Shown: positions 15,990 to 25,199 of the stretch, piece after piece
How positions within the stretch are numbered: position 1 is the first letter of the stretch
How the letters are laid out: each line of letters opens with the position of its first letter
Assembly (NCBI GenBank): GCA_022827345.1
Contig: JAJDTB010000006.1
Span: forward strand, 30,720-94,719
Source of the DNA: Gemmatimonadota bacterium
GTDB lineage: Bacteria; Gemmatimonadota; Gemmatimonadetes; Longimicrobiales; Gaopeijiaceae
Length of the DNA: 64,000 bases
Direction: 5' to 3'
Translations under genes and position numbers: made by a program
The notes under the pieces: model-generated
The model's input: only the letters and a program-made list of their open reading frames with translations
What the model was told of the DNA's origin: nothing
The model's database searches: none

Positions 15990-17127
15990 AACCGGCACTC
16001 CGCTCACTCGCGAGGAGTCCGCGCGCTACGCCCGCCATCTCGTCCTTCCCGAGGTGGGCAGCGAGGGGCAGGAGCGCCTGAAGGCCGCGCGCGTGCTGCT
16101 CGTGGGCGCCGGGGGGCTGGGCTCTCCCGCCGCGCTCTACCTGGCCGCGGCCGGCGTCGGGACGGTCGGCATCGTGGACCCGGACGTGGTGGACGTCACG
16201 AATCTGCAGCGGCAGATCCTGCACGGGACGGGTGGCTTGGGCAGTCCCAAGGTTGCGTCAGCGCAGGCGCGCCTTGCCGATGTCAACCCACATGTGAGGA
16301 TCGAGACCGGGCAGGTGAGCCTCACCTCTGAAAACGCCCTTCAGATCGTCTCCAGCTTCGATGTCGTCGTCGACGGGAGCGACAACTTTCCCACGCGGTA
16401 CCTGGTCAACGACGCGTGCGTCTTCACCGGCACGCCGAACGTCTACGGCTCCGTGTACCGCTGGGAGGGCCAGCTGTCGGTCTTTGCGGCGGGCGAGGGG
16501 CCGTGCTATCGCTGCCTCTTCCGCGAGCCGCCGCCGCCCGGGCTGATCCCCAACTGCGCGGAGGCGGGCGTGTTCGGCGCGCTCCCCGGCGTGATCGGGG
16601 CGGCCCAGGCGATGGAGACGATCAAGCTGATTGTCGGGGTGGGCGAGCCGCTGGTCGGGCGGCTGCAGATTTTCGATGCGCTGAGCTATCGCTGGCGCGA
16701 GCTCGAAATCCGCCGCGACCCGGAGTGTCCGGTTTGCGGAGACAGTCCGACCCAGACCGGGCTCATCGACTACGAGGCGTTCTGCGGAGTGGCGCCCGGT
16801 GAGTCCGTGGCCGGTGTGGAGGTCGGGCGGGTGGAGCCGGGGGAGCTGACGGACTTCCTCGCGCGCGAATCGCGGCCCTTCCTGCTCGACGTGCGTGAGC
16901 CGATGGAGTGGAGCGCGATGAATCTTGCGCATCTGGGAGCCGTGCACGTGCCCATGGGACAGGTGCGCGACCGGCTGGAGGAGATTCCGGCCGACCGGCC
17001 CGTCGTGGTGTATTGCCACAGCGGGGTGCGCAGCCTCGAGGTGGCGAAGCTGCTGGCCGCCCACGGCTACGACGACGTGCGCAACCTGGAGCGGGGGATT
17101 GTGGGGGTGGTGGAGCTGGAGACGTAA
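15976..17127 (+). CDS. moeB: MoeB/ThiF-type adenylyltransferase with C-terminal rhodanese domain
   Basis: From GTG 15976 the protein is 383 residues. The E1-like adenylation domain shows GAGGLGS (about 44-50), IVDPDVVDVTNLQRQ, the substrate loop DGSDNFPTRYLVND, and zinc Cys pairs CYRC and CPVC. A rhodanese domain follows, with FLLDVREPMEW and the active loop CHSGVR (Cys near 347). MoeB-type enzymes adenylate the C-terminal glycine of MoaD or ThiS-like carriers. The rhodanese half supplies or passes sulfur. The last residues (RGIVGVVELET) are about ten shorter than the usual rhodanese end. Molybdopterin, thiamine or cysteine synthesis cannot be told apart, as no carrier gene is nearby. Confidence 0.87.
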   Translation: MADARTGTPLTREESARYARHLVLPEVGSEGQERLKAARVLLVGAGGLGSPAALYLAAAGVGTVGIVDPDVVDVTNLQRQILHGTGGLGSPKVASAQARLADVNPHVRIETGQVSLTSENALQIVSSFDVVVDGSDNFPTRYLVNDACVFTGTPNVYGSVYRWEGQLSVFAAGEGPCYRCLFREPPPPGLIPNCAEAGVFGALPGVIGAAQAMETIKLIVGVGEPLVGRLQIFDALSYRWRELEIRRDPECPVCGDSPTQTGLIDYEAFCGVAPGESVAGVEVGRVEPGELTDFLARESRPFLLDVREPMEWSAMNLAHLGAVHVPMGQVRDRLEEIPADRPVVVYCHSGVRSLEVAKLLAAHGYDDVRNLERGIVGVVELET

Positions 17128-17161
17128 TGTAGACACGACATTATGTGATGTAGACATTACA
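17125..17161. repeat. AT-rich dyad with 21-bp direct repeat, site B
   Basis: The moeB stop is part of TAATGT (17125-17130), which pairs with ACATTA (17138-17143) across seven bases. ATGTAGACA occurs at 17127 and again at 17148, 21 bp apart. This is the same period as site A (3157) and the TGTAA pair of site C (32980/33001). It could be an operator for the downstream ATPase gene or a small repeat family. Confidence 0.58.
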
Positions 17162-17256
17162 GTGCGGACAGGAAGGGAAGCTGACTCGATGTTATTGACT
17201 GCAGCTTCCGACAAAATCGACTATATTGTTGTATATCGGTCTCTCTGGAGTCCAAT

Positions 17257-18471
17257 ATGCAACAATTAATGCGACGTACCGATCTCTTGAGGTCAGTGAA
17301 GACCTGCCTCGCCGAGTCGCCGGTTGTCGCAATACTGGGAGCCAGGCAGGTAGGAAAGACCACGTTGGCCTGGCAGGTGGCAGGTGATTGGCCGGGCCCG
17401 TCCGTTCACTTCGATCTCGAGGTCGCCAACGAACGACAGGCCCTGTCGCTGGCCCCGGCCAGAGTGCTCGGCGGTGCCGAGGGCCTCGTGGTGCTCGACG
17501 AGGTTCAGCGAATGCCGAATCTGTTCGAGGAACTGCGGCCCATCTGTGATCATCCCGACCGAAAGTCCGTCTTTCTTCTCCTGGGCAGCGCGTCGCTCGA
17601 CGTTGTCAAGGGCGTATCCGAGACACTCGCCGGAAGGATTCTGTTCGTCGATATGGGAGGCTTCTCGCTGGCCGAGGTGGGTGTCGGCAACCAGGACCGA
17701 CTCTGGATGCGTGGCGGATTCCCGCGCGCCTATCTGGCGCGATCCACACCGGCCTGGAAACGATGGATGCAGTCGTTTACGCGCACCTTCGTGGAGCGGG
17801 ATGTACCGGCCATTCGTGAGGGAGTGTCGACCGAATCAGTGGGGCGGTTCTGGAGGATGCTGGCCCACGTTCACGGTCAGACGTGGAATGCATCCGAATT
17901 GGCGCGCTCGATGGACGCCAGCCCGCGCACCGTCACCCGGTACCGGGATCTGCTGGCTGGCGCATTCATGATAAGGGTCCTGCCTCCGTGGTTTGAGAAC
18001 CTGGGAAAGCGCCTGGTGAAGTCTCCCAAGGTCTATCTGCGGGACAGCGGCATGCTGCACCACCTGCTGGGACTGGACAAGATGGGCGAGTTGGCGGTCC
18101 ATCCACGCTACGGTGCGAGTTGGGAAGGATTCGCGCTGGAGCAGGTGCTTCTGGCCCACGGAGCGCACGAGGCCTACTTCTATGCGACTCAGCGAGGCGC
18201 CGAACTGGACCTGCTGCTGCTGCGAAGGGGTCGGCGCTGGGGCTTCGAGTTCAAGTGCACGGACGCGCCCCGCACGACCAGATCGATGCATGTAACCATG
18301 CAGGACCTGGGGCTGGAGCACCTTTGGGTCGTCTACCCGGGTGACCATGAATACCGGCTCACCGAGCGGATCACGGCGCTGCCGCTGGCCAGGGTCGGAG
18401 AAACAACCCTCGCGCCCTCCCGAGATCGCGACTCGCTTCCGAGGACGGGATTGCACACGGGCGGTGAATAG
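17257..18471 (+). CDS. AAA_14/DUF4143 ATPase
   Basis: The 404-residue protein has the AAA_14 N-terminal ATPase domain: Walker A GARQVGKT (28-35), Walker B LVVLDEVQ (77-84) and the sensor LLGSASLDVVKGVSETLAGR. A C-terminal DUF4143 domain with the PD-(D/E)xK-like core follows: AELDLLLLRRGRRWGFEFKCTDAP. Length is normal for this accessory family. It is often found in genomic islands and has been suggested as a defence or toxin-like component without proof. The upstream region is AT-rich, with TATATT about 30 bp before the ATG and repeat site B, unlike the GC-rich flanks. This is consistent with horizontal acquisition. Confidence 0.85.
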   Translation: MQQLMRRTDLLRSVKTCLAESPVVAILGARQVGKTTLAWQVAGDWPGPSVHFDLEVANERQALSLAPARVLGGAEGLVVLDEVQRMPNLFEELRPICDHPDRKSVFLLLGSASLDVVKGVSETLAGRILFVDMGGFSLAEVGVGNQDRLWMRGGFPRAYLARSTPAWKRWMQSFTRTFVERDVPAIREGVSTESVGRFWRMLAHVHGQTWNASELARSMDASPRTVTRYRDLLAGAFMIRVLPPWFENLGKRLVKSPKVYLRDSGMLHHLLGLDKMGELAVHPRYGASWEGFALEQVLLAHGAHEAYFYATQRGAELDLLLLRRGRRWGFEFKCTDAPRTTRSMHVTMQDLGLEHLWVVYPGDHEYRLTERITALPLARVGETTLAPSRDRDSLPRTGLHTGGE

Positions 18472-18562
18472 CGGACCCTGGAACATCGACCCGACCGCGG
18501 GGTAGGCTGACAGGAATCGTCCATGACCCGTTCCGAGGGAGACAGTCATTCGCGCGCCCATA

Positions 18563-19582
18563 GTGATTCGGACCATGCTGGTGGCACTGCTTGCCGGTGC
18601 CGTAGTCCCGCCGACATTCGCCTCGGCGCAGTCCATCCCACCCACCGCCGGGGGCGGCGAACGCGAGTTCACGACCATGTCGACCGTGTTCGGTGCGGGG
18701 CTCGGTATCGCGGTGCCCCTGGCCATGGGCGCGGAAGCCTCCAAGCGGCTCTATGGAGCCGGGATTCTGGTCGGGGCGCCGATCGGATTCTTCGGGGCAA
18801 GGGCCATCGCACGATCGCGGCCGATTTCCCGGGGGCAGGCCGGGGCCATCTCGTGGGGCGGCTATTGGGGCGGGCTCCAGGGTTACCTGCTGGCCACCGC
18901 AATGGATCCGGCGGAAGACGACCCGCTCAGGTCTGCCAGCACCGAGACCGCCGCGGCGGCAGTCATCGCGGGCAGCGCGGTCGGCCTGGCCGGGGGGCTT
19001 CTGGCCGCGCGCCGCGATGTCAGCTACCGTACCGCCAATGCCGCCGTGATGGGCAGTGTGTGGGGCAACTGGTTCGGCGCGGCCTCCTGGAGCCTGCTGG
19101 GTGAGGACCGGGGCTGGTCGAGAGCCGGCTTGCTGGCGCTGGTGGGGAATGCGGGCCTCGTGGGCGGCGCGTTTGTGGGCAATCGTCTGCAACTCACCGA
19201 GTCCCAGTTGCGCTGGGTCAACGTTCCCGCGTTCGTCGGCGCTTTGGCAGGTGGGGGCTTCGAGCGCGTCACGCGTGGAGACGGCGAGCCCGCAACCTTC
19301 CGCTATGCGCTGCCGGGCAGCGTACTCGGTCTGGCAGTGGGCGCCGTGCTCGCTCGCAAGTACGGCGCGGTGGATGAGGCGGCCTCCGGTGCCGAGTCGG
19401 ATGGCGCAGCCGGCGCCGGCGCGAAGGAGTCTCTGCCGGGACCGGGTGCCCTGTTGAATCGGTCGGAAGGCTCGTGGTCCCTTTCGGCCCCGCTGCCCTC
19501 GCTGGCGCGGGAGCCCGTGTTGCGGCCGGACGGCCGGGATGCGCTGCTGTGGAAGATCCCGCTGTTGAGGGTGCGGTTTTGA
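18563..19582 (+). CDS. secreted Gly-zipper protein, paralogue 1 of a tandem pair
   Basis: The 339-residue protein starts at GTG 18563 (ATG 18575 is possible) and has a signal peptide ending near FASAQS. The body holds repeated hydrophobic Gly/Ala-rich segments (GAGLGIAVPLAMG, AAVIAGSAVGLAGGLLAARR, VWGNWFGAASWSLLG, NAGLVGGAFVGNRL) that look like glycine-zipper membrane hairpins. It ends in a conserved block: GALLNRSEGSWSLSAPLP, then REPVLRPDGRDALLWKIPLL and VRF. The next gene has the same layout and the same end. No known family was recognised. The aromatic C-terminal Phe hints at outer-membrane insertion, but this is only an inference. Confidence 0.62.
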   Translation: MIRTMLVALLAGAVVPPTFASAQSIPPTAGGGEREFTTMSTVFGAGLGIAVPLAMGAEASKRLYGAGILVGAPIGFFGARAIARSRPISRGQAGAISWGGYWGGLQGYLLATAMDPAEDDPLRSASTETAAAAVIAGSAVGLAGGLLAARRDVSYRTANAAVMGSVWGNWFGAASWSLLGEDRGWSRAGLLALVGNAGLVGGAFVGNRLQLTESQLRWVNVPAFVGALAGGGFERVTRGDGEPATFRYALPGSVLGLAVGAVLARKYGAVDEAASGAESDGAAGAGAKESLPGPGALLNRSEGSWSLSAPLPSLAREPVLRPDGRDALLWKIPLLRVRF

Positions 19583-19657
19583 TTGGATCTGCGACCTTGC
19601 GCGCCGCCGCCCGGGGTTGTTGATGACCGAAATCGTCGTGTTGGTGTAAGTTCCAGG

Positions 19658-20845
19658 ATGCGCCCATCGATTCTCGTCCGCGTGGCAATTGTGGCTGTCC
19701 TCGCCGCCGGTACCCTCGCGCCCCGGCCGGTTGCGGCTCAGGTGACCCCTGCCGACTCGGCCGCCGTGCTGCTCGCGGCTGCCGACGACTTCGACCGCCG
19801 CGGCGAGCAAGACGTGGCAGAGGCGCTCTATCGGCACATCGCCGACCGCTTCCCCGATACGGACGCCGCTGCAACCGCCCGCGCCCGCCTGGGCGAAGTC
19901 ACCGTGGAGCAGTCCCGGGCCGGCGGCGAGACCGAACTCAAGGTCTGGTCAACGGTCTACGGAACGTGGCTCGGGATTGCGGTGCCGGGCGCGGCGGGAG
20001 CAGACGAATCGGAACCGTACGGCGTGGGTCTCCTGCTGGGGGCGCCGGCCGGGTTCTTCGGCGGCCGCGCCTTCGCGCAGTCGAGGCCCGTGTCGCTCGG
20101 TCAGGCGCGCGCCATTACGTGGGGCGGAACCTGGGGCATGATCCAGGGGCTGGGATGGGCCAACGCTCTGGACTTCGGGGGAGGCGAACGCATCATCGAA
20201 GGCGACATCGAGATCGACGAGGAGGCGAGCGCGGAAGCCATCCTAGCCTCGATGATCGTCGGCAGCGCGCTCGGCATCGGCGGCGGCATGCTGGCCGCCC
20301 GCCGGGAGATCTCGCCGGGCACGGCCACCACCGCCAATCTGGGCAGTCTGTGGGGGCTCTGGTTCGGGGCGGCGGGCTCGATTCTGTTCGACCTCGACGA
20401 GGATCCGACGTGGGGCACCATGATGCTCACCGGCAATGCCGGACTCGTCGGGGGAGCCCTCGCCGGAAGCCGCTGGCCGCTCAGCCGATCGCGCTCGCGG
20501 CTGATCAGCATCGCCGGGCTCATCGGCGGCGTGGCCGGCGGCGGGATCATTCTCATCGCCCAGCCGGACGCCGACGAAACGGCGATTGCGATTCCGCTGA
20601 CGACCTCCATAGCCGGCCTTGTCCTGGGCGCAGCGCTCACTTCCGGACACGACGCGGAGGAAGATGCCGCCACGGACGTACAGGCGGCGGGGCACTTTGC
20701 ACCCTCCGGCGCCCTACTGAGCCGGTCACAGGGTGCGTGGTCTCTCTCGGCCCCGCTGCCTTTGCCGGTGCGCGAACCCGCGCTCCGCCCCGACGGCCGG
20801 GACGCGCTGCGCTGGAAGGTACCATTGCTGAACGTTCGGTTCTGA
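19658..20845 (+). CDS. secreted Gly-zipper protein, paralogue 2, with N-terminal TPR-like motif
   Basis: The 395-residue protein begins with a signal peptide ending at VAAQ. A YbgF/BamD-like repeat follows (AADDFDRRGEQDVAEALYRH, then IADRFPDTDAAATARARLGE), which paralogue 1 lacks. From residue 90 or so it matches paralogue 1: WSTVYGTWLGIAVPG, GVGLLLGAPAGFFGGRAFAQ, GSLWGLWFGAAGSILFDLDE, NAGLVGGALAGSRWPLS. It shares the tail GALLSRSQGAWSLSAPLPLP and RPDGRDALRWKVPLLNVRF. The two genes are clearly duplicates of one ancestor. Start ATG 19658 has no strong Shine-Dalgarno, while a TAAGTT sits five bases before it. Confidence 0.65.
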   Translation: MRPSILVRVAIVAVLAAGTLAPRPVAAQVTPADSAAVLLAAADDFDRRGEQDVAEALYRHIADRFPDTDAAATARARLGEVTVEQSRAGGETELKVWSTVYGTWLGIAVPGAAGADESEPYGVGLLLGAPAGFFGGRAFAQSRPVSLGQARAITWGGTWGMIQGLGWANALDFGGGERIIEGDIEIDEEASAEAILASMIVGSALGIGGGMLAARREISPGTATTANLGSLWGLWFGAAGSILFDLDEDPTWGTMMLTGNAGLVGGALAGSRWPLSRSRSRLISIAGLIGGVAGGGIILIAQPDADETAIAIPLTTSIAGLVLGAALTSGHDAEEDAATDVQAAGHFAPSGALLSRSQGAWSLSAPLPLPVREPALRPDGRDALRWKVPLLNVRF

Positions 20846-20877
20846 GGCCGGCGCGCGACCTCGCGAATCGAGCGCCG

Positions 20878-23010
20878 CTAGAACCCCGCCAGCCCCACAA
20901 TCCCCGCCAGCACGTCGTCCGCCTGGGGCAGGATCGCCTTCTCGAGCTGCGGCGAAAACGCCACCCAGGTGTCGAGCGCCGCAACCCGGCGCACCGGTCC
21001 GTCCAGCCATGGGAAGAGCTCGTCGGCGATCCGGGCGACCACCTCGGTGCCGATGCCCCAGGACAGCCCCTCCTCGTAGGCGACCAGCACCTTGTTGGTC
21101 TTCCGCACCGACTCGCCGATCGTGTCCATGTCGAGGGGCGACAGGCAGCGCAGGTCGATCACCTCGGTGCTGATCCCGTGGCGCTGCTCGGCCGTGCGCG
21201 CCGCGTCCATCGTGCGCTTCACCAGCGCGCCGCAGGTCACCACCGTCAGGTCACGCCCGGGGCGCACCACCTTCGCCTTGCCGAACGGCACCATGTAGTC
21301 GGGCCCTGGGTCCGCGCCCTTGTTGTGGACCTGGCGGTACAGGTGCTTGTGTTCGAGGAACATGACCGGGTCCTCGCAGCGGATCGCCGTGCGCAACAGC
21401 CCGTGCGCGTCCAGGGCATTCGACGGAAGCACCACCCTCAGCCCCGGCGTGTTCGCGAAGAGCGTCGCGCCGGTCTGGGAATGGTACATCCCGCCCTTGA
21501 TGTAGCCGCCGTAGGTCGTCCGCACGACGACGGGAGCGGACCAGTGCCCGGCCGAGCGGTAGTGCATGGTAGCGAGCTCGTTGCGGATCTGCATGAACGC
21601 CGGCCAGATGTAGTCGACGAACTGGATCTCGACCACGGGCTTCAGCCCCCGCACCGCCATCCCCAGCGCCCGGCCGACGATGTTGGCTTCCGCGAGCGGG
21701 GCGTTGTACACGCGGTTGCTGCCGAACCGCGCCTGCAGGCCGTGCGTCACCTTGAAGACGCCGCCCTTGCCTTTCACCTCCTCCAGCGCCCCCTCGCGTG
21801 AGGCGTCGGCCACGTCCTGCCCGAAAACCACGATGCGCGGATCCCGCTCCATCTCGCTGCGGAGACAGCGGTTCAGCAGGTCGACCATGGTGAGCTGGCG
21901 GTCGTCCTGGAATGCGGGGCCGTCCTCGGTGTCGAAATCGGCGCTCGTCGGGTCGACGGTCTCGGAGTAGAGCCACCTGGTGGCGGAGTCCGGCGGTGGC
22001 TGGGGGTGCTCCAGCGCCTGGTCGGCGGCTGCCGCGACCGCCGCGGAGCAGTCGGCGTCCATCCGGTCGAGTTCGGCCGGGGTCGCGGTGCCGGTCTGGA
22101 TCAGCAGCCGGCGCGCCCGGCGGATCGGATCTCGCCGGTCCTGGGCCGCGCGCTCGGCCGGGGTCCGGTACGCCGTCTCGTCATCCGAGCCCGAGTGCGA
22201 ATAGGGCCGGGTGGTGTGCGCGTGCAGCAGCGCCGGCCCCTTCCGCTGACGGCACCAGTCCACCACCTCCCGCGCGGCACGGTGACTCTCCATGAGGTCG
22301 GTGCCGTCACACTCCACGATCTTCAGATCGGGAAAGCCCGTGAGCAGGCGCGAGACATTGCCGCCGGCCGTCTGCACCTCGACGGGGACCGAGATCGCGT
22401 ACTCGTTGTCCTCCACGACGAACAGAATCGGGAGCTTCAGGTTGCAGGCGGTGTTGAGGGCCTCCCAGAACTCGCCCTCGGAGGTGGCTCCGTCGCCGGT
22501 TGTGCAGACGATGATCTCGTCGTCCGCAAAAGTCCCGACATGCTTGCGCAGTTCGGGCGCATTGGCGGCGCGCAGGCCGGCCTCGGCGGTTCCGACCGCG
22601 TTCAGGAACTGGGTGCCGGTGGGCGACGAGGCGGCGACGATGTTGTACCGGATGTCGCCGAAGTGGGCAGGCATCTGCCGCCCGCCGCTCGCGGGATCGG
22701 CTTCGGCGCCCATTCCCTGAAGGAGCTGCTCCATCGGGGGCACGCCGAGCGCCAGGGCCAGCGCGCGGTCCCGGTAGTAGAGATAGAACCAGTCCGACCC
22801 CGGACGGAGGAGATCGGCCAGCGCGACCTGGACGGCCTCGTGCCCCGCCCCGGCGATCAGGAAGAAGACCTTGCCCTGTTTGTACAGCTTGGCTTCGCGG
22901 TCATCGATATGCCGCGCAGTGACCATCGTCCGGTACCAGCGCAGCAGCGTGGTCCGGTCAGGAAGGTCGCTTTCGAGGTCCGACCCGATCTCGTGTTCCA
23001 GTGTCGCCAT
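20878..23010 (-). CDS. fused alpha-beta E1 of a branched-chain-type 2-oxoacid dehydrogenase
   Basis: The 710-residue protein joins both E1 subunits. The alpha part (1 to about 345) has the ThDP motif [20 protein letters not shown] ending in [10 protein letters not shown], plus [17 protein letters not shown] and [12 protein letters not shown]. After a short linker the beta part (about 370-710) has [40 protein letters not shown] and [20 protein letters not shown]. The enzyme decarboxylates a 2-oxoacid and passes the acyl group to a lipoyl E2. The branched-chain (2-oxoisovalerate) type is most similar. Neither E2 nor E3 is in the window. Its neighbours give no pathway. The fusion into a single chain is an established variant in some phyla. 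Confidence 0.87.
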   Translation of the reverse strand: MATLEHEIGSDLESDLPDRTTLLRWYRTMVTARHIDDREAKLYKQGKVFFLIAGAGHEAVQVALADLLRPGSDWFYLYYRDRALALALGVPPMEQLLQGMGAEADPASGGRQMPAHFGDIRYNIVAASSPTGTQFLNAVGTAEAGLRAANAPELRKHVGTFADDEIIVCTTGDGATSEGEFWEALNTACNLKLPILFVVEDNEYAISVPVEVQTAGGNVSRLLTGFPDLKIVECDGTDLMESHRAAREVVDWCRQRKGPALLHAHTTRPYSHSGSDDETAYRTPAERAAQDRRDPIRRARRLLIQTGTATPAELDRMDADCSAAVAAAADQALEHPQPPPDSATRWLYSETVDPTSADFDTEDGPAFQDDRQLTMVDLLNRCLRSEMERDPRIVVFGQDVADASREGALEEVKGKGGVFKVTHGLQARFGSNRVYNAPLAEANIVGRALGMAVRGLKPVVEIQFVDYIWPAFMQIRNELATMHYRSAGHWSAPVVVRTTYGGYIKGGMYHSQTGATLFANTPGLRVVLPSNALDAHGLLRTAIRCEDPVMFLEHKHLYRQVHNKGADPGPDYMVPFGKAKVVRPGRDLTVVTCGALVKRTMDAARTAEQRHGISTEVIDLRCLSPLDMDTIGESVRKTNKVLVAYEEGLSWGIGTEVVARIADELFPWLDGPVRRVAALDTWVAFSPQLEKAILPQADDVLAGIVGLAGF

Positions 23011-23053
23011 GGCGTCCCGAACGGGGATAACGGAGCAATGTCATGCTCGGTGA

Positions 23054-25102
23054 CTATTCAGATTGGGCCCGTTTGAGCGCCCTGTCCAGAGCCGCGGAGG
23101 ATGTCACCGGCTCCAGGCACGCCGACCCGAAGCAGACGAACGCTTCGCGCGCCCTGTCCAGGCGCCCCTCCATGGCCGGCAGCGCCGCCACGTCGGGGTT
23201 CCCCGGATCGCCCCCCGCGATGACGCGGTTGGGGTGCGGATGCCGGTGAGCCGTGTCGATCATACCCCCGATTTCGGCGCGAGTGCCCACCAGCGTGCAT
23301 TCCAGGCGAGGCGTGACGTGGAGCAGGGCGGCGGTGAGCAGGCGGCCCACCGCGCTGGGGTAGCGCTCCATCGCGCCGCGCTCGCGGGTGAGGACCGCGT
23401 CCACGATCGCACCGTGCTCGCCCGACCCTGTCAGGGCGGCCGAACGGGCCAGCAGCTCCACCGCGAGCGAGTTCCCCGAGGGCGTGGCGTTGTCCATGAT
23501 GTCGCGCGGGCGCACCAGGAGCGGCTCGGCGTCCTCGGCGGCGTCATGGAAGAGGCCGTCGGCGGGGGACCAGAACCGCTCGACCAACGCCCCCGCGGCC
23601 CAGGCCGCCTCGGAGAGCCAGCGCGCGTCGAGGGTGGCCTCGTACAGCGACAGGCAAGCGTTCCCGAGGGCGCCGTAGTCCTCGAGGAAGGCGTCGATGT
23701 GGACGCGGTCGGCGGCGGCGATGCGGTGCAGGGCGTCGCCGTCGCGCACGGTGCCGAGGAGGAAGTCCGCGGCCCGCTCGGCGGCGGCGGTGTAGTCGGG
23801 GCGGCCCAGCGCGGGGCCGGCCTCGGCGAGGGCGCGAATCGTCATCCCGTTCCACGAGGTGATGACCTTCTCGTCGCGGAGCGGCTCCGGGCGCGCGGCG
23901 CGCCGGTCCTTGAGGCGCGCAAGCCCACCGCGCAGCACGGCGTCGAGTTCGTCCCGCGACATGCCTTCCTGGCGCGCCACCGCGTCGAGGTCGTGCGGCA
24001 GGTGAAGGATGTTGCGCCCCTCGAAGTTGCCCGCCTCGCTCACATCGTAGACGCGGGACAGCAGGCGTGCCGTGTCGGTGTCGAGGACCTCGTCGACCTC
24101 GGCCGGCGTCCACAGGTAGAAGGTTCCCTCTTCGCCCTCCGAGTCGGCGTCCCGGGCCGAATGGAAGGCGCCGTCGGGCGAGGTCAGGTCCTCGAGCACG
24201 TAGTCGAGGGTCTCCTCCGCGACCGGGCCGAGGTGATCGGCCCCCAGCAGGTGCGCCCGGGTGAGCACCCGCGCCAGGAGCGCGTTGTCGTAGAGCATCT
24301 TCTCGAAGTGTGGGACCAGCCAGCGCGCATCGACCGAGTAGCGGTGGAACCCTCCGCCGGCGTGGTCGCGGATGCCCCCGGCCGCCATGCGGGTCAGCGT
24401 GTGCACCGCCATGGAGACCCCGTGCGAACCCGGGGCCCCGCTGCGGAGCAGAAAGTCCAGGAAGACGGGCTGGGGAAACTTGGGCGCGCCCCCGAAGCCT
24501 CCGTGGCGGGCATCGAAGGTGCGTCCCGCGGCTGTCACCGCGTGGTCGAAGAGCCGCTCGCCGGGCGGGCCGGCCTGGCCACTGCCGGTGTGGCGCTGCG
24601 TCGCGCCGCGGGTCAGGACCTCCGTGAGCTGGGCGCCCGCGCGGGCCACCTCGCCTCGCCGGTTCGCGTACGCATTGGCGGCGGCCGCGAGCACCTGCTG
24701 GAAGGAGGGCATGCCGTGCCGGGGCTGCGGGGGGAAGTATGTGCCGCCGTAGTAGGGCACGCCCTCGGGCGTGAGAAACGCGGTCAGCGGCCAGCCGCCC
24801 TGTCCCGTGATCGCCTGCACCGCGCTCATGTAGATCGAGTCGATGTCCGGCCGCTCCTCGCGGTCGACCTTGATGTTCACGAACGACCGGTTCATGACCG
24901 CGGCGGTGGCCGCGTCCTCGAACGACTCCCGCTCCATCACATGGCACCAGTGGCATGCCGAGTACCCGATCGAGAGCAGGATGGGACGGTCGTGCTCGCG
25001 CGCCGCCGCCAGCGCTTCGTCGCCCCACGGGTACCAGTCCACGGGATTGTGGGCGTGCTGGAGGAGGTAGGGGCTGGTTTCGGCGGCGAGGCGATTGGCC
25101 AT
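23054..25102 (-). CDS. DUF255 thioredoxin-domain protein (YyaL/SSP411-like)
   Basis: The 682-residue protein begins with the family hallmark [20 protein letters not shown], then [10 protein letters not shown] and a thioredoxin-like domain with C50-H-W-C53 ([14 protein letters not shown]). The [14 protein letters not shown] and GGTYFPP blocks follow. The rest is an alpha/alpha-toroid like N-acylglucosamine epimerases and GH76-type folds ([20 protein letters not shown], then [27 protein letters not shown]). The family is widespread, and its biochemical role is still unclear. Length is normal. The gene is divergent from fic across 97 bp of AT-rich DNA, and no good Shine-Dalgarno is visible before its ATG. 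Confidence 0.88.
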   Translation of the reverse strand: MANRLAAETSPYLLQHAHNPVDWYPWGDEALAAAREHDRPILLSIGYSACHWCHVMERESFEDAATAAVMNRSFVNIKVDREERPDIDSIYMSAVQAITGQGGWPLTAFLTPEGVPYYGGTYFPPQPRHGMPSFQQVLAAAANAYANRRGEVARAGAQLTEVLTRGATQRHTGSGQAGPPGERLFDHAVTAAGRTFDARHGGFGGAPKFPQPVFLDFLLRSGAPGSHGVSMAVHTLTRMAAGGIRDHAGGGFHRYSVDARWLVPHFEKMLYDNALLARVLTRAHLLGADHLGPVAEETLDYVLEDLTSPDGAFHSARDADSEGEEGTFYLWTPAEVDEVLDTDTARLLSRVYDVSEAGNFEGRNILHLPHDLDAVARQEGMSRDELDAVLRGGLARLKDRRAARPEPLRDEKVITSWNGMTIRALAEAGPALGRPDYTAAAERAADFLLGTVRDGDALHRIAAADRVHIDAFLEDYGALGNACLSLYEATLDARWLSEAAWAAGALVERFWSPADGLFHDAAEDAEPLLVRPRDIMDNATPSGNSLAVELLARSAALTGSGEHGAIVDAVLTRERGAMERYPSAVGRLLTAALLHVTPRLECTLVGTRAEIGGMIDTAHRHPHPNRVIAGGDPGNPDVAALPAMEGRLDRAREAFVCFGSACLEPVTSSAALDRALKRAQSE

Positions 25103-25133
25103 GGGGGGTTATGCAGTGAAGATTTGTTGCTGT

Positions 25134-25169
25134 ATCATAGAAATTGTGATCATTTTATGATGGTTGTGA
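25134..25169. promoter_or_regulatory. AT-rich dyad upstream of fic
   Basis: ATCATA (25134-25139) and TATGAT (25156-25161) are inverted 22 bp apart, and TTGTGA is repeated at 25144 and 25164. The block lies in an AT-rich island between the divergent DUF255 and fic genes. It may be an operator for fic or part of its promoter. Confidence 0.4.
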
Positions 25170-25199
25170 ACGAGATTCTCAATCCAGGACCACTGTGAA

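Noticed and set aside
17257..18471. Defence island around the DUF4143 ATPase
   Set aside because: The flanks are ordinary genes and no known restriction, CRISPR, abortive-infection or retron components were recognised.
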